Assembly: GCF_004345645.1 (NCBI RefSeq)
Contig: NZ_SLWS01000002.1
Span: 434,001 to 498,000, forward strand
Origin: Actinocrispum wychmicini
Lineage (GTDB): Bacteria > Actinomycetota > Actinomycetes > Mycobacteriales > Pseudonocardiaceae
DNA length: 64,000 nt
Reading direction: 5' to 3'
The notes beneath the pieces were generated by a model. The model was given only the letters and a program-made list of their open reading frames with translations, was not told the origin of the DNA and did no database searches. Made by a program: the position numbers and the translations under genes. Shown piece after piece: positions 17,396 through 25,769 of this stretch (position 1 is its first letter; each line of letters starts with the position of its first letter).

Positions 17396-18157
17396 ATGAC
17401 CGACAACATCAGACGCTTACCGATCGTGGCCACCTTCGCCGGACTGTTCGTCGCCGCGGTCGGGTTGGTGGTCCAGTGGATCGCCAAACCCGCCGCCTTC
17501 GCCGATTTCGGCTTTCCACCCGGCCTGTTCTATGTGGTCGGTGCCGCCGTGCTCGTCTGGCTGGACCGACGGGCCAACTGGTCGCCGATGGCCGCGGTCA
17601 TATTGGCGCTGTGGATCGTGATCGGCGGTCTCGCCGGCGGCATCCTGCTGCGGAACCTCGCGTCCACCAACGCGGGCACGGTGGCCGGGAACGTCGTGAT
17701 GGTCGCCGGGCTGGCCGTCACCGCGGTCGCGGGAGTGTTGGCGATCGCGCACAATCGCCGCACCAGGCCGGAATCCGCGCCGCGACCGTTGGACAGGAGC
17801 AATCCGCGCAGGCTCGCGGCACTGCTCACGGTCATCGGGCTGGCCGTCGACGCGATCGGCGACGCCGCGCCGGAGGGCCTGAACTGGGACGGGCCAGGAC
17901 CGGCACTGTTCGCCATCCTCGCCGTTGTGGTGGCGCTCGTGCCTGGACGGGCCATGATCGGGCTGAGCATGCTCCTCTCGTTGACCTTCGTGCTCGCCGC
18001 CGTCGCCGAACCCGACTCGGTCAACCGCCTGCTGAACCCGGCGGACGCGTTGCCGTTCGGCGGCGTGGTCGCGCAGATTCTCGGGCTGTCGCTGGCCGTC
18101 GTCGCCGGAACCGTCGCCATCGCACCGTTCCGCAGATCGAATGTTGTCAACATCTGA
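17396..18157 (+). CDS. integral membrane protein, function unknown
   Basis: A 253-aa protein with seven or so hydrophobic segments (for example FAGLFVAAVGLVVQWIA, LWIVIGGLAGGILL, ALFAILAVVVALVPG, MLLSLTFVLAAVA). Gly/Ala-rich helices and short charged loops are typical of actinobacterial hypothetical membrane proteins. No transporter or enzyme signature is recognised. It is transcribed towards the phosphatase gene at 18179, but a promoter/operator motif overlaps its last codons (18141-18173), so the two genes are probably separately controlled. Confidence 0.75.
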   Translation: MTDNIRRLPIVATFAGLFVAAVGLVVQWIAKPAAFADFGFPPGLFYVVGAAVLVWLDRRANWSPMAAVILALWIVIGGLAGGILLRNLASTNAGTVAGNVVMVAGLAVTAVAGVLAIAHNRRTRPESAPRPLDRSNPRRLAALLTVIGLAVDAIGDAAPEGLNWDGPGPALFAILAVVVALVPGRAMIGLSMLLSLTFVLAAVAEPDSVNRLLNPADALPFGGVVAQILGLSLAVVAGTVAIAPFRRSNVVNI

Positions 18158-18173
18158 ATTTTGTGAGTATCTT
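18141..18173 (+). promoter_or_regulatory. promoter with operator ATGTTGTCAACAT, first of two related copies
   Basis: The palindrome ATGTT-GTC-AACAT (18141-18153) overlaps a -35-like TTGTCA (18144-18149). After 18 bp comes a -10-like TATCTT (18168-18173), placing transcription start at or next to the ATG at 18179. The same layout, with 18-bp spacer and TATCCT, appears in reverse orientation at 21802-21833 upstream of the TetR gene; ACATCTG and ATTTTG-N-GAGTATC are shared. A common regulator, probably the TetR protein at 20678-21769, is inferred. Confidence 0.6.
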
Positions 18174-18178
18174 GATTT

Positions 18179-18742
18179 ATGGCGACTCGGCACTTGTACG
18201 TGATACGGCACGGCACAGCGGACGCGTTCGGTCAGCTGACCGACATCGGGCAGCGGCAGTCGGAACTGGTCGCGGCGCGGTTGGCCGCCCTGCCGGTCGA
18301 CGCCGTGTGGCATTCGCCCCTGCCCCGGGCAACGCGTTGTGCCCAGATCGTGGGCGAGCACCTGCCGGGTGTCGCCGTACGGAAAGCGGCCGAACTGATC
18401 GACCACGTGCCGTACGTGCCGACGGAGATCCCGCCCGCGTGGGCGGGGTTCTTCGACGGGTACGACGCCGCGGAAGCCGCTGCGGGCGCGCGTGTCGCGG
18501 ACGCGTTGATCGACAGGTTCGCCCGCCCAGCCGAAAGCGAGACCCACGAGGTCCTGATCACCCACGCCTACCCGGTGGCCTGGCTGGTGCGGCACGCGCT
18601 CGACGCGCCACCGGTCCGGTGGTTGGGCCTGAACTGCGGCAACACAGCGTTGACAGTGATCGAGTATCGCGACGGCCTGGCGCCGACTCTGTTGCTGTAC
18701 AACGACATGGGTCACCTCCCGGCGGACCTGCGGAAGCCCTAG
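18179..18742 (+). CDS. histidine phosphatase family protein (phosphoglycerate mutase-like)
   Basis: A 187-aa protein with the catalytic RHG motif at the N-terminus (LYVIRHGTADA), a second Arg in SPLPRATRCAQI and the C-terminal catalytic His in VLITHAYPVAWLV. Family members dephosphorylate small phosphorylated metabolites; no specific substrate is visible. The ATG lies about 6 bases after a -10-like hexamer and has no Shine-Dalgarno, so the mRNA is probably leaderless. The 3' end overlaps the convergent PPDK-like gene by 4 bases. Control by the same operator as the TetR/ABC region suggests it belongs to that regulon. Confidence 0.88.
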   Translation: MATRHLYVIRHGTADAFGQLTDIGQRQSELVAARLAALPVDAVWHSPLPRATRCAQIVGEHLPGVAVRKAAELIDHVPYVPTEIPPAWAGFFDGYDAAEAAAGARVADALIDRFARPAESETHEVLITHAYPVAWLVRHALDAPPVRWLGLNCGNTALTVIEYRDGLAPTLLLYNDMGHLPADLRKP

Positions 18743-20070
18743 CGGCGCAGGACGGCGTGGGCAGCGGTGAGGCGTTGGGCTTCGTCGCGTTCGGAGTGGT
18801 CGCCGGACACGTTGTCAGCCCATTCGAGCAGCCGGCGCAGTTTGGTGTCGGCTGCGGTCGTGACGACACGAGGCCTGCCGAGGGCGACTTCACCACTGGT
18901 TCCGTCGATGGTGACGAGCGTGCCTTCGCTGATGGCACGTCCACCAACACTGATCGAGGCGTCGGCGACGGTGAGATCAGTTATCCCCACCACAGCAGGC
19001 TTTCCCATCGCCCGGGCGACGACCGCGGCGTGGCTGGCCGGCCCGCCGCGGGCGGTGACGATTCCGTTGGCAGCGGCCAGGCCACGCATGTCGAGCGGGG
19101 ACGTCTCCGGACGTACCAAGATGACCGGGCCGTCGGTGGTCATCCGCACGGCCCTGTCGGCCGTGGTCGCCACCCTGCCGACCGCGACACCGGGGCAGGC
19201 GCCCAGTCCTCGGGCTAGGATGTCGGCGCTCCCGGCTATGCGGGGTGTGCGGACGTGCTGGAGATGCTGCGGCGACACCCTGAGCAGCGCTTCGTCACGT
19301 CCGATCACGCCCTCGTCGGCGAGGTCGGTCGCGACGCGGACAGCGGCAGCACCGACGAACCGGCCCGGCCGGACCTGCAACATCCACAACTCGCCGGCCT
19401 CAAAGGTGAACTCCACGTAGCACGCGTCGCGGTAGTGCCCCTCGACCCGGCTCAACGCGTCGACGAGACCGGCCCACACGGTCGGTTCCCGGTCGGCGAG
19501 TTCGAGCAGGGGCCGGGTCAGCGTGTTGCCGGAGACCACGTCCTCACCTTGATGTCCAAAAAGGACGTCGCCGAACGGGACCGGGTCACCGGTATTGGGG
19601 TCGCGGCTGAACGCGACCCCGGTGCCGCTGTGGTCGTCGCGGTTTCCGTACACCATCGTTTGCACGATCGCGGCTGTGCCGAGGGTGTGCGGGATGTCAT
19701 GCAGTTCGCGGTAGGTACGCGCGCGTGGCGTGTCCCAAGACGAGAACACGGCCATCACCGCCGACGCCAAGCCGGCTGCGGGGTCGAGGTTGAGGATCGT
19801 GTTCATCATGCCAGGCATCGACACGCTCGCCCCTGAGCGAACAGACACCTCCAACGATCCGAGCTCCGTACTGGCTGACGCGAGTTCGTCGTCAAGTCCG
19901 TCGGGAAGACGCCCGTCACGCAGGAAAGCGCGACAGGCGTCCGTGGTGACGACGAACCCAGTGGGCACCGGCAGCCCGAGGCGTTGCAGCACCACGAGTC
20001 CGTGTGCCTTGCTGCCCAGCAGCTCCGCGGTCTCGTCGAGCTGAGCGGACAGCGGGCGAATCCACTTCAT
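18739..20070 (-). CDS. PPDK/PEP-utilising-like protein lacking the PEP-binding TIM barrel
   Basis: A 443-aa protein related to pyruvate phosphate dikinase. The N-terminal ATP-grasp part is seen as LLGSKAHGLVVLQRLGLPVPTGF, SVRSGASVSMPGMMNTILN and VEFTFEAGELWMLQVRPGR. The swivelling phosphohistidine domain follows with TARGGPASHAAVVARAMGKP, containing the catalytic His. It then ends shortly after LLEWADNV, just where full-length PPDK (about 880 aa) continues into the PEP/pyruvate-binding barrel, and no barrel is encoded nearby. The ATP-grasp part is also shorter than usual. ATG 20070 overlaps the stop of the 209-aa gene (ATGA). It may phosphorylate something other than pyruvate, or act with a separate partner. 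Confidence 0.8.
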   Translation of the reverse strand: MKWIRPLSAQLDETAELLGSKAHGLVVLQRLGLPVPTGFVVTTDACRAFLRDGRLPDGLDDELASASTELGSLEVSVRSGASVSMPGMMNTILNLDPAAGLASAVMAVFSSWDTPRARTYRELHDIPHTLGTAAIVQTMVYGNRDDHSGTGVAFSRDPNTGDPVPFGDVLFGHQGEDVVSGNTLTRPLLELADREPTVWAGLVDALSRVEGHYRDACYVEFTFEAGELWMLQVRPGRFVGAAAVRVATDLADEGVIGRDEALLRVSPQHLQHVRTPRIAGSADILARGLGACPGVAVGRVATTADRAVRMTTDGPVILVRPETSPLDMRGLAAANGIVTARGGPASHAAVVARAMGKPAVVGITDLTVADASISVGGRAISEGTLVTIDGTSGEVALGRPRVVTTAADTKLRRLLEWADNVSGDHSERDEAQRLTAAHAVLRR

Positions 20071-20696
20071 CGCGGAATCCCCAGTGTGGCAAGCAGATCT
20101 TCGTGCATCTCGGCCCACACGGTGTGGTACGACGCGGTGCCGTCGGCCACGTACTCCAACTCGCCGGAGATGGCGCGATCGAGGGCTTCGCTGAGACGGA
20201 CCCGGTAACGGCCGAATCGAGGCAGCGCCGCGGACAGTTCGGCGCCAACGACGGCGGCACGCTGGTCGAACTCGGCGAACCGGTTGAGGACGAGGGCGTC
20301 GTAGGACCGATCGCGGTGGTCGTTGACGGTCATGACGCCGTCGACGGTCCGGAGTTGCCATGCCGTGCAGAGGTCCAGCAGTTCCGGGTTGAGCACGAGA
20401 AAGCTGTCGAACGCAGCTTTCACGGCGGTACGGGCGTTCGCCGACTCCAGCTCGTCGGTGATCCGCTGGGCGTCCACGACCCGGCCGGCGTCCGTCAGAC
20501 TCCACCCGCCGAACGGGCCAGGCAGGTGGTTGACGAGACCGGCGACCGCGAGATCGATCAGCTCGGACTCCACATCGGATTCGGTGAGAACGGTGGCCGC
20601 GGCCAGGCGGGCGAGACCGGCGGTGCCGCCGCAGCGCAAGGCGTGGAGTACCACCAGGTTGGCGTCGGTCGCGCGGATCACCTCTTGCCTCGCCAT
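20067..20696 (-). CDS. 209-aa protein with winged-helix-like N-terminus, partner of the PPDK-like protein
   Basis: Residues 1-75 (NLVVLHALRCGGTAGLARLAAATVLTESDVESELIDLAVAGLVN...GGWSLTDAGR) look like a MarR/winged-helix module. The C-terminal 130 residues are helical and acidic with no recognised motif (VNDHRDRSYDALVLNRFAEFDQRA). It is embedded in the operon: it overlaps the TetR gene by 19 bases upstream and the PPDK-like gene by 4 bases downstream. Such tight linkage suggests a regulatory or structural partner of the PPDK-like protein, possibly sensing its substrate. No specific function can be claimed. Confidence 0.7.
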   Translation of the reverse strand: MARQEVIRATDANLVVLHALRCGGTAGLARLAAATVLTESDVESELIDLAVAGLVNHLPGPFGGWSLTDAGRVVDAQRITDELESANARTAVKAAFDSFLVLNPELLDLCTAWQLRTVDGVMTVNDHRDRSYDALVLNRFAEFDQRAAVVGAELSAALPRFGRYRVRLSEALDRAISGELEYVADGTASYHTVWAEMHEDLLATLGIPR

Positions 20697-21769
20697 GCGT
20701 TCGAAGTGTCGGCGGTGGACGCCGCATAGGCGGCGCCTCGCCCGTGGGCTCGGGCGACGATCACGCCGTCCTGAACGCGCACAGCGGCCTCGGTCTCGTC
20801 ATCGAAGTCCGTCAGGCCGATCGCCGACACGGTCCGGGCGTCATCGTCGAAAACCAGTCGAACGCGTTGCCAGACCTCGGGTTCGAACACGCGCCGCAGG
20901 CAGCTGGTGAGGTCGACGACTCTGAGCCGGACGAGGCGACCTGTCTCGGCGGGATCGTTCGTGACGATCACCACCGTCACCTGTTCGCCGGGCCGAGCGG
21001 ACCGGACGGCTTCCTCAGCGGCGGCAACGCGACCGGCCCCCAGTACCGTGACCAGACCGTCGGCGCCGAAGTCGACCTCATCCCCGCCGATCTCATCCGC
21101 AAGTCCCGTGGGCGGATCCCATGTGTCCTCGCAGGGTTGCGCGGGGGTGATGTACGGCAGATACGCCGGCGCCCACGTGTCAGCGAGGTCGATCCCGGCC
21201 AGGTGTTCACACGCGCGCGCCAGGTCGAACGGGTCGCCGAAGCCTGGCGCGGCCTCGGCCAGATGGCTCGAACCGTCCAGCATGGTCAGCACCAGCTCAG
21301 CCAGTCGTACGCGCCGCACCGCACGAGCCGGTTCGCACGACTCCAGCGCGATGGCGAGCAACAACGCCTCCAGCCGGGCAATCTCCGCCAGCACAGCTCG
21401 TCCATGCTCGTCATCAAGCACGCCGACCAGCGAGCGCAGTTGCAGGCGCCCTCCGGAAGCCGTGTCGTCGGCCATGGGCAGGCGTTCCAGCCAGGCCCGG
21501 GCGAACACGCCCAGCGCGTCGTCCAGCGACACCGGCGGCGTCGGCTCATCGACGGTGATGTTCTCGACCATGTCGATCAGCACCGCCAGATACAGCGCGC
21601 GCTTGCTCGGGAAGTTCGAGTACACCGCCCCGCGGGTCAGCTCGGCCCGGTCGGCGATTCGATCGACCTTGGCCAACGTGTAGCCGTACTCGGTGAACTC
21701 GTCCTTCGCCGCGGCCAGCACGGACCTGCGGGTGCGTTCCTGCTGCTGCACCCGAGTCAGTCGAACCAT
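20678..21769 (-). CDS. TetR-family regulator with an extra C-terminal domain (363 aa)
   Basis: Residues 5-55 are a classical TetR DNA-binding domain (TRRSVLAAAKDEFTEYGYTLAKVDRIADRAELTRGAVYSNFPSKRAL; HTH at IADRAELTRGAVYSNF), followed by a ligand-binding domain to about residue 200. A further 150 residues (about 215-363: VTVLGAGRVAAAEEAVRSARPGEQVTVVIVTND...AAVRVQDGVIVARAHGRG) have alternating strands and helices like a small alpha/beta or thioredoxin-like fold, and TetR proteins usually end near 200 aa. It has an AGGAGCAGGGG ribosome-binding site. It is divergent from the ABC exporter, and an operator overlaps its promoter. The fused domain may sense redox state or a ligand; this is inference. 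Confidence 0.85.
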   Translation of the reverse strand: MVRLTRVQQQERTRRSVLAAAKDEFTEYGYTLAKVDRIADRAELTRGAVYSNFPSKRALYLAVLIDMVENITVDEPTPPVSLDDALGVFARAWLERLPMADDTASGGRLQLRSLVGVLDDEHGRAVLAEIARLEALLLAIALESCEPARAVRRVRLAELVLTMLDGSSHLAEAAPGFGDPFDLARACEHLAGIDLADTWAPAYLPYITPAQPCEDTWDPPTGLADEIGGDEVDFGADGLVTVLGAGRVAAAEEAVRSARPGEQVTVVIVTNDPAETGRLVRLRVVDLTSCLRRVFEPEVWQRVRLVFDDDARTVSAIGLTDFDDETEAAVRVQDGVIVARAHGRGAAYAASTADTSNAWRGKR

Positions 21770-21801
21770 CCCCTGCTCCTTCCCTCGACGTTCGGCATTA
21801 G

Positions 21802-21833
21802 GATACTCTCAAAATCCAGATGTTGTGAACATC
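21802..21833 (-). promoter_or_regulatory. operator/promoter GATGTT-GTG-AACATC, second related copy
   Basis: A perfect palindrome, GATGTTGTGAACATC, occupies 21819-21833 in the 81-bp gap between the divergent TetR and ABC genes. Read on the minus strand, it overlaps a -35-like TTCACA followed after 18 bp by TATCCT, the same architecture and shared bases as at 18141-18173. It would allow TetR autoregulation and control of the ABC exporter. Binding is inferred. Confidence 0.6.
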
Positions 21834-21850
21834 CGAATGAGAGGTGACCC

Positions 21851-22801
21851 GTGCACGGGTTCGAGACCGAGGGACTGGCCAGAAAGTTCGGCAAGGTCAC
21901 CGCGCTCGACGGAGTCAGCCTGGCCGTCCCGCGCGGGCAGGTGCTCGGCCTGCTGGGGCCCAACGGGGCCGGCAAAACCACCTTGATCCGCATCCTGGCG
22001 ACGCTGCTGCGCCCCGACCGCGGCCGGGCCTCCGTCGCCGGCTTCGACGTGGCCCGCCAGCCGGCACAGGTGCGGCGGCGGATCGCCCTGTCCGGCCAGC
22101 ACACCAGCGTGGACGAGGAGCTGACCGGGCTGGCGAACCTGGTCATGATCGGCCAGTTGCTCGACCTGCCCCGACGGCAGGCCAGCCAGCGCGCCGCCGA
22201 CCTGCTGGCCCAGTTCGGGCTGCAGGACGCGGCGACCCGACCGGTGGCCGGCTACTCCGGTGGCATGCGCCGACGCCTCGACCTGGCCGCGAGCATGGTC
22301 GGCCACCCCGAAGTGGTCTTCCTCGACGAGCCTTCGGTGGGACTGGATCCCGGCAAACGCGACGAGCTGTGGCAGATGATCCGCGGCCTCAGCGCCGACG
22401 GCGTCACCGTCCTGCTGACCACCCAGTACCTCGAAGAGGCCGACGCGCTCGCCGACGCCGTCGCCGTCATCGACCACGGCCAAGTCATCGCCGCCGGTAC
22501 TCCCGCGGACCTGAAACGCCAGGTCGGCGGGCACACCATCACCGTACGCCTGAACAACCCCGCCGACACCGACGCGGCCGCCGCCATCCTGGCCGATGTC
22601 GCCGACCGCACCCCGGAACGCGCCACGCGCCACGAACTCGTCGTGCCCGTGCACGGTGACGAGGACTTCTTCGAGATCACCGCACGGCTGCGCGAACACC
22701 GGATCGGCGTCTCCGAACTGTCCCTGCGTCTGCCAAGCCTGGACGAGGTCTTCCTCGCCCTGACCGGAGCACCCACCACCGAACCGACAAAGGCCGCCTG
22801 A
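21851..22801 (+). CDS. ABC transporter ATP-binding protein (DrrA-like)
   Basis: A 316-aa ATPase of the daunorubicin-resistance type. Walker A is LLGPNGAGKTTLIRIL (near residues 35-50), the signature YSGGMRRRLDLAAS is near 137, Walker B is VVFLDEPSVGLDPG, the switch His lies in TTQYLEEADALADA, and there is a C-terminal DUF4162-like tail that in DrrA contacts the permease. GTG 21851 follows GAGAGGTGA. It is coupled to the permease gene by a one-base overlap (TGATG). It likely exports a small hydrophobic compound and is regulated by the divergent TetR. Confidence 0.92.
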   Translation: MHGFETEGLARKFGKVTALDGVSLAVPRGQVLGLLGPNGAGKTTLIRILATLLRPDRGRASVAGFDVARQPAQVRRRIALSGQHTSVDEELTGLANLVMIGQLLDLPRRQASQRAADLLAQFGLQDAATRPVAGYSGGMRRRLDLAASMVGHPEVVFLDEPSVGLDPGKRDELWQMIRGLSADGVTVLLTTQYLEEADALADAVAVIDHGQVIAAGTPADLKRQVGGHTITVRLNNPADTDAAAAILADVADRTPERATRHELVVPVHGDEDFFEITARLREHRIGVSELSLRLPSLDEVFLALTGAPTTEPTKAA

Positions 22802-23598
22802 TGACCGCCGTTCCGATGACCACCACCGCCACCCGACCACTCGGCTGGCTGCGGCACAGCCTCGTACTGGCCCGCCGCAGCCTCGCCAAAACCACCCGCA
22901 ACCCCGGCCCGATCATCAACGGGGTCGTGACACCCGCCCTGTTCATGGTGCTTTTCCTGTACCTGTTCGGCGGGTCGGTGGCCGGCTCCACCACCGGCTA
23001 CCTGCAGTACCTCTTCCCCGGCATCCTGGTCATGGGCGCCGGCCTCGCCGGGATGGTCTCGACCGGCACGAACATCAACATCGACCTCAAGAACGGCGTC
23101 ACCGACCGGTTCCGCAGCCTGCCCATCAGCCGCCTCGCACCCCTGCTCGGCTCGGTGCTCGCCGACATCGTCCGCTACCTGATCGCCGTCGCGGTCCTCT
23201 TCGGCCTCGGCGCCCTCCTCGGCTTCGACGGCGCCGGCAGCTTCGCCGCCACCCTCGCCGCGGCCGGCCTGGCCATCGGGTTCGGCTTCTGCCTCAGCTG
23301 GGTCACCGTGTTCGTCGGCGTCCTGGTCAAGAACGCCAACACCGTCCTCGCGATCAGCTTCATCAGCTTCCTGCCCCTGCAACTCGGCACCAGCCTCGCC
23401 GCCCCGGTCGCGACCCTCCCGGGCTGGCTCCGAAACTGGGCCGAGATCAACCCGATCACCCACGTCATGGACGCCTGCCGCGCCCTACTCACCGACACCC
23501 CGGTCGGCGACACCGTCACCACCACGCTCATCTGGTGCGCCGCCCTCTTCGTCGTCTTCTGCCCCCTGGCCGTCCGCGCCTACAGCCGTCAACAATGA
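22801..23598 (+). CDS. ABC-2 type transporter permease (DrrB-like)
   Basis: A 265-aa membrane protein with about six TM helices of the ABC-2 family: NPGPIINGVVTPALFMVLFLYLF early, YLFPGILVMGAGLAGM in the middle, and the family-typical EINPITHVMDACRALL before the last helix. It pairs with the ATPase gene just upstream to form a DrrAB-type exporter. The 3' end overlaps the convergent MAB_1171c-like gene by 10 bases, so no spacer remains for a conventional terminator. Confidence 0.92.
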   Translation: MTAVPMTTTATRPLGWLRHSLVLARRSLAKTTRNPGPIINGVVTPALFMVLFLYLFGGSVAGSTTGYLQYLFPGILVMGAGLAGMVSTGTNINIDLKNGVTDRFRSLPISRLAPLLGSVLADIVRYLIAVAVLFGLGALLGFDGAGSFAATLAAAGLAIGFGFCLSWVTVFVGVLVKNANTVLAISFISFLPLQLGTSLAAPVATLPGWLRNWAEINPITHVMDACRALLTDTPVGDTVTTTLIWCAALFVVFCPLAVRAYSRQQ

Positions 23599-24752
23599 CC
23601 GACCGTCGCATGGGTGGCGATGCCGCAGATCGTCGTGTCCCGCATGAGATTCGACAAGGTCAGCAATGCGGCGATCTCGTCGTCGAGCCCGGTCGCCGTC
23701 GTCCAATGGAGCGCACAGGGGCTGGTCGCCGGAGCGCGATCCTTGATACCCAAGGCGATGCGCAGTGTGCAGGCGTCGAGGGCGAGTTCGTGGTCGAAGC
23801 CGTGCCGTGACAGTTCGGCCTCGGCGGTGTCGCGGATGGCTCTCGGAACCTTGTGGATCAGTTCGAGTTGGGCGTCGCGGATCTCCACGGCTCTTCGGTA
23901 CAACAGCAACTCCATGGTCCTGAAGGCGAGAACGGACAGTGGGTGCGGTGGCGGGGAGAGAACCGTGCCTGGTACGGCGTTGGTGAGGGTGGTCCAGAGG
24001 TCACGGAGGCGGTGGTAGGCCACGTGCCTGCGGATGAGAGCACCGAGGCGACCAGTCAGCGGAACGAGCGCGCTGAGTGCGCCGAGCAGGAGAAATACCT
24101 GCTCGGTCAGGCTGAACACCATGTGGTAGACCGGGTCGGCTATCGGATCGGCACCGAACCCTTGTCGCAGCGTGGCCCAGACGCGGTTGACGACATAGGG
24201 GATCGCGACCGCGACTGCCAGCCACAACAGCAACAAAGCTGTGCGCAACGGGCCGCGCGATGCCGATCGCCAATGCCGCACCAGAAACGACAGCGCAAGG
24301 CACAGTCCGACGCCAAGAGAGACGTGGAAGAGCAACATGTAGGCGACGACCCGGATGTCTCCGCCTTGCCAGACACCGAAGTCCGGCCGATCGAACCGCC
24401 GCGGGACGGCGATGAACAACGCGACCATGCACACCGCGACCACGGCAGCCACAGCCTTGCTGTGGCGTAGCGGTGTGCGCCGGGGGCGGCTGGCGCCGGT
24501 CACCGCCGACGTGAACTGGACCGCCGTGATGATCACAAGTAACCCGACCAGGTGGCTGAGCAGGATCGACAGGTCGGGTACGCCGATGCCGGCGTCCGTT
24601 GTTCGACGGACTGCCGGGTGCATCAGCGTCGCGGACGCGGCGACGAACATCAGGAGCATGGTGATCAACCGCTGCTGCCGACTCTGCCACAGCGCGGGCA
24701 GCCGCCAGAGCACGACCAGCCACAGCAAGGACAACACCACAGTCAGGGTCAC
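23589..24752 (-). CDS. MAB_1171c-like multi-pass membrane protein
   Basis: A 387-aa protein with seven or eight TM segments in the first 245 residues (LSLLWLVVLWRLPALW, LLSHLVGLLVIITAVQF, VVAYMLLFHVSLGVGLCLALSFLV, MVFSLTEQVFLLLGALSALVP). A cytoplasmic C-terminal domain follows with LLYRRAVEIRDAQLELI and DDEIAALLTLSNLM. This is the pattern of the actinobacterial MAB_1171c family of putative transporters, repeatedly found next to XRE and ImmA/IrrE genes. It starts inside the stop codon of the ImmA/IrrE gene (GTGA). It probably acts as a membrane sensor or transporter in the same pathway; its substrate is unknown. Confidence 0.78.
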   Translation of the reverse strand: MTLTVVLSLLWLVVLWRLPALWQSRQQRLITMLLMFVAASATLMHPAVRRTTDAGIGVPDLSILLSHLVGLLVIITAVQFTSAVTGASRPRRTPLRHSKAVAAVVAVCMVALFIAVPRRFDRPDFGVWQGGDIRVVAYMLLFHVSLGVGLCLALSFLVRHWRSASRGPLRTALLLLWLAVAVAIPYVVNRVWATLRQGFGADPIADPVYHMVFSLTEQVFLLLGALSALVPLTGRLGALIRRHVAYHRLRDLWTTLTNAVPGTVLSPPPHPLSVLAFRTMELLLYRRAVEIRDAQLELIHKVPRAIRDTAEAELSRHGFDHELALDACTLRIALGIKDRAPATSPCALHWTTATGLDDEIAALLTLSNLMRDTTICGIATHATVGHC

Positions 24753-25276
24753 TGGGTGCCTCGCCTCGGCAGGCCGAATGCGATGGTGAGCTTGCCGAGC
24801 GCCCCGTAGGGCAGTGCCGTGCCCGGCGACCAGCCCGCTTCCTCGAGGATGAGCGCCGCGACCATCTCGGCTTCCTGTTCCTGCGGCGTCGAGTAACGCG
24901 ATCTCAGCAGGACCTGTCGTACCTTCTCCGGATCGAGATGACTGAACAACGCGGTGAGATCGGCAGAACCGTCATGGAGCGAGTGATCGCACAGCAGGTG
25001 CCCGATCTCGTGCAGGATGATGTTCTGTTGATGCAGTGCGCTGGCGCCCTTCGCGTAGAACACGTAGTCGGTGTCAGGCAACGCGATCCACATTCCGCAT
25101 GGCAGATCAGGCGCCGCGGCCAGCGGCAACGGCCGCAAACGCAGCTTCCGCCCGCGACTGCGCGACACCCGCGTGCACAGTTCGTGGACGGAGAACGGGC
25201 GTGGCACCTCGAAGCCCGACAGCCTTGCTCTACAGGTACGACGCAGTTGTCGCCACCGCGGACTGCCGTTACTCAT
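24749..25276 (-). CDS. ImmA/IrrE-family metallopeptidase
   Basis: A 175-aa zinc protease-like protein with the HEIGHLLCDH motif (HExxH) near residues 88-97 and a downstream glutamate in EQEAEMVAALI, as in ImmA and IrrE/PprI. Family members cleave XRE-type repressors on a stress or peptide signal. Here the XRE gene lies immediately upstream with an 8-base overlap, and the membrane-protein gene follows with a 4-base overlap, so the three form one unit. A likely target is the XRE protein at 25269 or another repressor; that is inference from known ImmA-ImmR pairs. Confidence 0.88.
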   Translation of the reverse strand: MSNGSPRWRQLRRTCRARLSGFEVPRPFSVHELCTRVSRSRGRKLRLRPLPLAAAPDLPCGMWIALPDTDYVFYAKGASALHQQNIILHEIGHLLCDHSLHDGSADLTALFSHLDPEKVRQVLLRSRYSTPQEQEAEMVAALILEEAGWSPGTALPYGALGKLTIAFGLPRRGTQ

Positions 25277-25694
25277 CGTCTTGCGCCGAGGGCAGCCCTT
25301 CGATGGCCCTGGTGTGCTCGATCACCCCCATGATCGCCTTGAGCCCGGCCGGAGACAGGTCCGCGGTGCGCAACGCGACCATCCGGACCGATTGGTCCCG
25401 CAACGCGACCATGAGTTCCAGTTCCGCGTCGACATCCGACACGTCCTCCTCCAGGAAGTACGACGGCCGCACCCCGAAGAACCTGGCCAGCGCCTCAAGG
25501 TGCCGCTTGGTCGGATTGTCCCGCAAACCCTTGCGCAACTGCCAGACGTACGTGTGGGAGATGGTCACCCCCTCCGCACGGATCGCCGCCGCCACCTCGT
25601 CGTAGCTGTACTCCCTGCGGCCGGTCGGGTGCACCGTGCGGAACAGCCGGTCAAGCCGGTCGGCCAGGGTCGCGGGTTCGGGTAGCTCGGGCAC
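25269..25694 (-). CDS. XRE-family helix-turn-helix regulator
   Basis: A 141-aa regulator with an HTH region SYDEVAAAIRAEGVTISHTYVWQLRKGLRDNPTKRHLEALARFFGVRPSYFL (about residues 29-80) and a helical C-terminus (ELELMVALRDQSVRMVALRTADLSPAGLKAI), typical of the regulators paired with ImmA/IrrE in actinobacteria. GTG 25694 follows AGGA. It heads the three-gene operon. A palindrome and its half-repeat lie in the 253-bp gap upstream, between this gene and the secreted-protein operon, so it may repress both directions until cleaved. Confidence 0.88.
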   Translation of the reverse strand: MPELPEPATLADRLDRLFRTVHPTGRREYSYDEVAAAIRAEGVTISHTYVWQLRKGLRDNPTKRHLEALARFFGVRPSYFLEEDVSDVDAELELMVALRDQSVRMVALRTADLSPAGLKAIMGVIEHTRAIEGLPSAQDDE

Positions 25695-25769
25695 GCTTTC
25701 ATCCTAGTTGACACAGAACCTCTCCGCGTCAGCTGTTGACAGCGCGAGCCCCGATGGTAGTCTCCGAAC

